Below, one piece after another: positions 56,101-62,000 of a stretch of DNA of 62,000 bases. The stretch lies in contig NC_081414.1 of assembly GCF_030272615.1 (NCBI RefSeq), positions 526,795,137-526,857,136 on the forward strand, given 5' to 3'. The position numbers were made by a program, and so were the translations under genes. The stretch comes from Cryptomeria japonica. Its lineage: Eukaryota > Streptophyta > Pinopsida > Cupressales > Cupressaceae. How positions within the stretch are numbered: the first letter of the stretch is position 1; every line of letters starts with the position of its first letter. The notes below the pieces were generated by a model. That model was given only the letters and a program-made list of their open reading frames with translations, searched no databases and was not told the origin of the DNA.

Positions 56101-57288
56101 TATATGTCTCAACCTCCTGGTTTTATTAAAGAAGGTAATGCACACTTAGTTTGTAAATTAAAGAAATCAATTTATGGATTAAAGCAATCTCCTAGGGAGT
56201 GGTATTCAAATATTAATGCATTCTTTCTTTCTCAAGGCTTTATTAGAAGTAGAAATGATCCTAACTTGTATATTAAACATAGTGAAGATGATATTATCAT
56301 TATTATCTTGTATGTAGATGACTTGATTCTTACTTCAAGTTCCAATACTTTGATTTCTGATATTAAGTTTCAACTTAATCAAAAATTTCAAATGACTGAT
56401 TTAGGTCTTTTACATTATTTCTTAGGAATGCAAATTTGGCAAACCTCTAAAGGAATTTTCTTATCTCAAAGTACATATGCTCAAGATCTCATTGATAAGT
56501 TTAAAATGAATGATGCTCACCATGTTTCAATTCCTATTGAATTAGGCACTAAGTTAATGCTTGATATGCAAACTCCTCTTGTTGATCCTACCTTGTATAG
56601 ACAATTAGTTGGAAGTTTGAACTATTTAACTCTTACTAGGCAAGATATTGCTTATAGTGTTGGTTTGGTTTCAAGATTCATGTCTAAACCTCAACAAACA
56701 CACTTTAAAGTTGCTAAAAGAATTTTAAGATATATTAAAGGGACTATTAATGTAGGTTTGTTTTATGATGCAAATTCTGATTTTACTTAAAAAGATTTTA
56801 CTGATTCCGATCTAGGTGGAGATCCCAATGATGGGAAATCTACTTGTGGTTATTGTTTTTTTGTTGGTTCAGGAGCAATTTCTTGGAATAGTAAAAAGCA
56901 ACAATCTACCTCTCTTGGATCCACTGAAGCTAAGTACAAAGGATGCACTAATGCTTCCAAATAAGTCTTGTGGCTTAGAAGACTACTTGAAGATTTGGGT
57001 CTACCTCAACATGAACCAACTCAATTGTATTGTGACAACCAAAGTGCCATTGCCTTGGCTAAAAATCCAGTTTTCCATGCAAGCACAAAACACATTTCTC
57101 TCCAACACCACTTTATTAGAGAACAAATTGAAGACAAGCAAGTTTCACTCCTCTATTGCAAGGGGGAAGACCAAGTTGCAGATATTTTGACCAAGCCACT
57201 TTGTAAAGAAAAGTTCCAATTTCATTGTAAAAATCTGGGATTGCAACCCATTGAAGGGTTTGATGTAAACTCCCCAAGTAAAGCTTAA
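53172..57288 (+). pseudogene. Element F gag-pol polyprotein
   Basis: Starts MSTLIPEIKLNSSNYHSWK. A stop at 53439 replaces a probable Trp. Zinc knuckle CTYCGQDGHITNNC follows an Asn/His-rich region (AAT repeats). Protease WIIDSGASQHV. Integrase HHCC (WHERLGHL...CNGCMSDK), catalytic Asp in LVHSDLLGPM and RTDNGREYV; the third residue region is hit by a one-base loss near 55035. RT has LVARGFSQIEGLDYTETFAPVAK and LYVDDLILTSS. RNase H follows, with TAA stops at 56788 and 56962 and an STEAKY box (STEAEY usual), then YCDNQSAIALAKNP and the end DILTKPL. A second frameshift lies near 55710. INT before RT defines copia. Confidence 0.93.
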
Positions 57289-57295
57289 GGGGGGG
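57286..57295 (+). other. Polypurine tract of element F
   Basis: AAGGGGGGG directly before the 3' LTR TGTTAGAA. Confidence 0.85.
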
Positions 57296-57600
57296 TGTTA
57301 GAATATTTAATCTTTACTTAGCTTAGGTTTATTTGTATTTAGTTTAGGATATTCCTTTGGAATTCCTACATGTAATTTGTCCTCTAGTACATGTGTGAGG
57401 ACAAGTAATTTCTTTTATTTTCCTTTATTAAGGAATATTAGATTTCCTCCATAAGAGGATGTGGACACATGGCACACACATTTTATGAATGGTGGCATTC
57501 ATAGATTTGGGAGTTACTTTGTAACTCCTCTCCTCATCTCTATTTAAGAGATGTCTCCTCTCTCATTTCTTCTTAATGAAATTATTGTAAAGAACTTCTT

Positions 57601-57683
<83 letters not shown>

Positions 57684-57878
57684 CATTTTAGGCATTGCCT
57701 CATTCATAATATCACAAGGGGTTTTTCTTTTCTTTTCCCCTTTCAAAAGTTCTTGTGCTTCCTTCTTCATATTTGGGTGATTGCTCCAAGGTGTTTGCAT
57801 TTCTCTTGGTAACATTCACTTCATCAATAAACTTACTTGGATTTCATTTTTCTTTCCTTGCTCTTGTATTTCCTTTCA
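57296..57878 (+). repeat. Element F 3' LTR
   Basis: 583 bp, longer than the 5' LTR almost only because of the expanded CT run at 57601-57680. Ends CTTTCA and is followed by the GAAAT duplication. Confidence 0.93.
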
Positions 57879-57883
57879 GAAAT
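57879..57883. repeat. Copia element target duplication, right copy
   Basis: GAAAT, matching 51071-51075. Confidence 0.92.
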
Positions 57884-60010
57884 AATATATATGAAAATAT
57901 AATGTGATGATGTTTATTTTTGTGTGTCAAAATGGGTGTTGAAAACTATGAATTTGGAAGAATTGTTAGTTGTTAGACGTAGAATAGATATGAAATGATC
58001 AATCAATTGAATCAACCTTTGTTTATTCTAGATTTTGATATGATAGAGATGCTAGAATTTTGATGAGAAAGTCTTCATTACTTTATTCATAGTGCAATAC
58101 ATTATCATCATTGAGCCTTATTATATAACAATGGAGCTTATTACACCAGGGTATGAGGAACCAAGATGTATAGATATCACATTGCAAAGAAACAAACACG
58201 TAGCATACAAGGAATGAACCCTCCATTATGGGAATTACACTATGGGTCAAGGTATGTGTGGCATTCACAAGCTGAATGCTTCTATCACAGACACCCACTA
58301 GAGCAATTGCCCCAAAACTTCATTGGTTCAAACCACAAACAACAAACAAAGAAAAGGATCATGCCCATTACGGCTCCTCTAGTCACTTTTTGGACATCCT
58401 TGAGTAGCTAAAAGCAATGATCTTCGCCAATTTGATAAAAAGAGTCAACCAAAAATAGACAAAACTCAACAGTTAGACTGACTATGCCTTTTCTTTGATA
58501 TGTTTGATGTGATTTTGATAATGTCTGGTTTTAGAAGTTTTGGACCCCATTTAAGACAGACCTATCTGGTTTCGAGTGGACCGATTCTGTTTAAGACAAG
58601 ATGTTGATCATGTTGATAGTTTGATAGTAATTCAATAGATTAGACAGTTGATCAGTATGATTGCAGATGTTTTGACAAGATAGTTGTATCCTTTGTTTAA
58701 ATTCGTGCAAAGTGTTTGTTGGATATGTGCTAGGGTCTTTGATTCTTGCGAGACAATTTATTGCAAGTTATTCAATGGTTTTGGATTTTTAGTTTGTTTT
58801 TTATTTGTTCAGGACTTTTTATGAATGTTTTTGTTTATTTTTTAATTTTTCCGTGTTTTTGTTTGATGTTTTTTGGGATTTTTATCTGAATGTTTAGAAT
58901 TTTTTTAGGTCGTTATCTGATTTTTAGAATTTTTTTAGGTCGTTATCTGATTTTTAGAATTTTTCAGTTCTTTATTTGATTTTTAGATTTTTTTCAATTA
59001 TGCCCCCAAGTGCAGACCTATGATGACGATATGCAACAATGTGGAGACAATGAATTTTTGATATGAGTTATGCTAATGCAGGATGTATGACAAGAATGCA
59101 GTTCCTATTCAACAAAGGATGATTGTGTGTTTCCTTCACTTTGACATGCACTAATTGGATTAAAGGTGAGAAACGTTTCAAAGATAGGAGTTCAATCTAT
59201 TCTCAAAAAGACTTAGACCATCCAACCTAACACACTATGTAACCAAGATTTATGAATGGAGGTGTGGAAAAATTCTCCATCCATTCTTGAAATGTTGATC
59301 TTCTTTTACCCATGTGTATGCAATTGAGTTTATTCTGACTCTTATAACCATCAAAGACCCTTAGAATCCTATGTGGCTAGCTACTTGAGTTATTCTGACT
59401 TCAAAAGCATCCTGGATAGAGCCTCGCTGCCAGCAAGCTTTTAGGGCTTTGACGAGGTTATGCACTATAATCTCTCAAACATTGCTCCATTTCCAGTAGG
59501 CATCCATAACCCTGATGGATTTATTTGCATGTTCCTATAGTCAATCTCTTATCGCACATGATATTTTAGTTATATATCATTGTTTATGTTGCCTTGAGAT
59601 GGATATCGACACTTTTTTCTTTTATTTTCTTGCCTTGACTTGTAAGTAATGAAACCTACTTGGGTATGACAATTACAACGACACTGAAGTAGAATATTGG
59701 ATTTTTCACTAGCCACATGACCAACTAGGTATCTGTAATGACTTAGAGCTTTTGATTAATGTGTGAGATATAGAAATTGATAGATTTTGGGTAACAAGAC
59801 TTGATAGTGAAACTTATACCCAACCAAGGATAAATCTCAATCACAATGTGACGTTGAAGATGAATGACTAAAGGCATCCTAAAGACTTCATGAACAAGTA
59901 TCTAGGAAATGAGACGACCTTCGTTCCTTTCAGTGCAGACAGGTGAATGACTTAGACAATCATCATGTTTTATTAATGCAACTATATGAGAAAGGAATAA
60001 TGATATGCAA
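57884..60010 (-). other. Element E noncoding region between copia insertion and truncated pol
   Basis: No supported gene. TTTTTAGGTCGTTATCTGAT is repeated in tandem about three times at 58900-58980. A block at 59405-59520 (CATCCTGGATAGAGCC; CCAGTAGGCATCCATAACCC) resembles element C's 3' noncoding region. GATATGCAACTAT at about 60001-60013 recalls the repeat in element A's spacer. Confidence 0.6.
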
Positions 60011-62000
60011 CTATACGTTGTGCAATGATTGATCTAATCCAGGCATGTCTACATAAGACCATGCAAAATTGGTTGGTCTTTGCTTAAAGAATTTGATAAA
60101 TTTCTCTTTTTCCATTGGATCTAGGGATTTTTCTAGGTGACTGTTACAAACTTTCTCAGCATCGCCGATGTTGATTTCCTCAGTTTCTTCTACCAATAAT
60201 GTTGACTGTTCTTTATCAATAGGTAGAGCATCCATTATGTGTTCTTCTTTATTATCATTGTCATGATTAGGAGAGGAGCTTGCTTCTCCAGATTATGTAG
60301 TTTTGTCCAAATCTACTGCATAGATAGCTTTGTGATCATTATAAGGGAATCTGTCCCTTGCAACCAAGAATTCATCTATGGCTTCATCATTTTGAAACCA
60401 ATCTAATTGTGGCTTTCCTTCTTTCCCCCAGTCAATTAAACATGGATGCATAAGGGGCAAGTCTTTATCTCCCGTTGTCTTAGAAGATCTTGATATCATA
60501 CATACTTGGTTATGATCTGCTTTGTCTTCATCATAAATTGGTGGTGGGTTGTCTTCATTATCAGATGGAAATTCATAGTCATGAGAATCTATGATGCTTT
60601 CTATGTATGTTTCACTTTCTGATTCTATGTCACTCATCTGCTCTTGTTCTTGTAACTGAGTTTGTTGTAAATTATTGGATCTTTTTTGTATTGTGGATAC
60701 CCTTCTTAAGCCTGGTATGAGTCTTTGCAGTCTTTCTTCATCTAACTCAAATGGAGGAGCTGAAATTGTTTCTCTTGGAAAAATTATTGATAGTAACCAA
60801 GGATTTGGCTCATCTGCTGGTGTTAAGCCTATATATGTTACTATGTTTTCTTGTGCAGATGTTTCAAGCATTGTACTGCTAGATGACTCTATGTTAGGTT
60901 CTTGTAGAAGTTGCCTCATGTCTTCACCATCTGATTCCATAATAGGAGATGTTGGTGCTCTCTTTCTTTTCTGAGGTGAAGAGATATACATTTTTGTTGA
61001 TGACTGATTCTGAGGGTAGCCTAGGCTTGTTTAGTATATCCAATGTACGTTGTCTAGATTTTGTTATTTGTGGCTCATGTTTATATCCCAAGCCTTGATT
61101 CTTTGGGTTTTCATGTGGAAAAATAGGTTCTAATATTCCTTGCTTTTGTAGTCCTAATCCTGTGGTGCCATCATACCCATGTTTTTGTAACATCTTGAAG
61201 TCGTTGCCATATTGATGTAGAGGTATCCTGGGTAGTGTCATGTCATCTTCTTCTTTGTATATCCAATGATTGATATCTTCATTTAGAGATTCTTCTTGTA
61301 GGTCTCCCCATCTAATTAAAGAGAAAGAATCTGAATACTTTATTATCTCTTTTCCTTTATCTTGCTTCATTGTTGTGTTCTGAGGCTTCCCAAAAGATCT
61401 GGGAGAAAAAGATGATTGTTTGTCGTCTGATGTACTTGAAATGGAATATTCTCCACAACCAACTTCTTTAATTGATAATGATTCCATTTGTAAGTGAAGA
61501 GGGGCTTCCTGATTGTTTGGTACTTGATTGTCTGTGCTTTCCCTTAAATAATTACAGTGTTGAAAAGGGTTTGAGTCACCATGGACAGTGATTTCTATAT
61601 CATTGCATGAGAACTTTGTACATTGGTGAAAAGTTGATGGTACTGCTTGCATTGTATGTATCCATGAGTGACCTAACAACATATTGTACCCCAATTCTCT
61701 ATCTAGGACTTGAAAGGTGATGTTTGTTGTAGCCGGTCCCACTTGTACTGGTAAAGTCACCACACCCTTAGAGAGGCATTCCTCATCATCATAGGCTTTG
61801 ATATTGATTCTCTTGGTAAAATCAATATAATGTTCATAATGTCATACAACTTTGATCAAATGTAGTGTGCATATGTTAAGGCCAGCTCCACCATCTATAA
61901 GTACTCTTCAAACTTTTTTTTGGTCAACCAAAACTTCTAAGTGCAAGGGACCATTATGCATGGGTCGGTTTGTAGGTACATCCTGCTCAATGAATGCGAC
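60011..62000 (-). pseudogene. Element E protease, G-patch linker and start of RT (truncated pol)
   Basis: Enters at the right edge with the protease active site (DGGAGLNICTL near 61890), then MVTLPVQVGPATTNITFQVL and MLLGHSWIHTMQAVPSTFHQ, closely like element A. The long acidic linker with a G-patch (61080-61208) follows. A frameshift near 60960 shifts to a second frame (60991-60293, Ser/Glu-rich), then 60235-60011 ends at FAWSYVDMPGLDQSL, the point where RT begins. RT, RNase H and INT are missing: sequence passes straight into noncoding DNA. This copy could only have moved with proteins supplied by others. Confidence 0.85.
61080..61208 (-). other. G-patch domain in the PR-RT linker of element E
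   Basis: YGNDFKMLQKHGYDGTTGLG, then LQKQGILEPI and NQGLGY: all the expected glycines and the GLG/PI/GLG landmarks of a G-patch. It lies the same distance from protease (about 185 residues into the frame) as in element A. Confidence 0.85.

Larger units (their letters stand above)
51076..57878 (+). mobile_element. Element F: Ty1/copia retrotransposon
   Basis: Complete insertion in element E: LTRs 51076-51622 and 57296-57878 (TGTTAGAATA...CTTTCA), GAAAT duplication, primer site for initiator tRNA-Met, one gag-pol frame with gag, PR, INT, RT, RH in copia order, and a polypurine tract. Apart from a CT microsatellite the LTRs differ at few positions, so it is younger than E. Broken by two frameshifts and three stops. 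Copia lineage not assigned. Confidence 0.95.
39000..62000 (-). mobile_element. Element E: Tat-type Ty3/gypsy, relative of A, host of LINE and copia insertions
   Basis: Recognised by an A-like LTR end (TGTCTACA), the same polypurine tract (48057-48069), the decayed plus-strand plant-mobile-domain gene at the same place, and minus-strand PR/G-patch sequence at 60011-62000 that closely parallels element A. The 5' LTR and gag lie beyond the window. RT, RNase H and integrase are absent, so it is an internal-deletion derivative. Two later insertions, a LINE and a copia element, account for about 15 kb. Confidence 0.85.

Noticed and set aside
1-62000. A host protein gene, tRNA or rRNA
   Set aside because: Every recognisable coding segment belongs to a retrotransposon, and no RNA gene was recognised by eye.

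Overview
This window is plant nuclear repeat DNA. I see no host gene in it: nearly all of it is nested, decaying retrotransposons. Large Tat-type Ty3/gypsy elements with archaeal-type RNase H, a plant-mobile-domain antisense gene, RNase H-bearing LINEs and this depth of decay point to a seed plant with a large genome. A gymnosperm/conifer is my best guess, but the species cannot be fixed from the sequence.

Layout. Element C (1-36612, minus strand) is a Ty3/gypsy element whose direct terminal repeats, about 5.7 kb, I interpret as very long LTRs. Each carries a long decayed reading frame. The left LTR (3' LTR in element sense) is cut by element A (383-18574, minus strand), a Tat-type element with two 1450-bp LTRs, a 5-bp target duplication, gag-PR-(G-patch)-RT-RH-aRH-INT on the minus strand and a plant-mobile-domain gene on the plus strand between INT and the 3' LTR. 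C's internal part (23046-30909) has the order gag-PR-aRH-RT-RH-INT. Positions 36613-38999 are unassigned. Element E (about 39000 to beyond 62000, minus strand) is a relative of A. A LINE (39781-47898, plus strand, 18-bp target duplication) sits in its 3' LTR, and a Ty1/copia element F (51076-57878, plus strand, 5-bp duplication) sits in its interior. E keeps the PR/G-patch region but has lost RT, RH and INT.

How parts work together. In A and E the antisense gene has its own TATA box just inside the 3' LTR. It is followed by a splice-donor-like site and a repeat-filled stretch that looks like a leader intron. The protein then reads plant mobile domain, acidic/glycine-rich linker, coiled coil, Ser/Arg-rich tail. 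A's gag leader carries the same repeat motif (TAGCGCAT-like) in the same sense relative to its own gene.

The candidates most worth following are this antisense gene module, the G-patch between protease and RT, the long LTR-resident gene of C with aRH placed before RT, the third ORF of the LINE, and four hairpin-like repeats in the copia leader. Every coding region is broken by stops or frameshifts. Difference counts, frames and alignments were made by eye.
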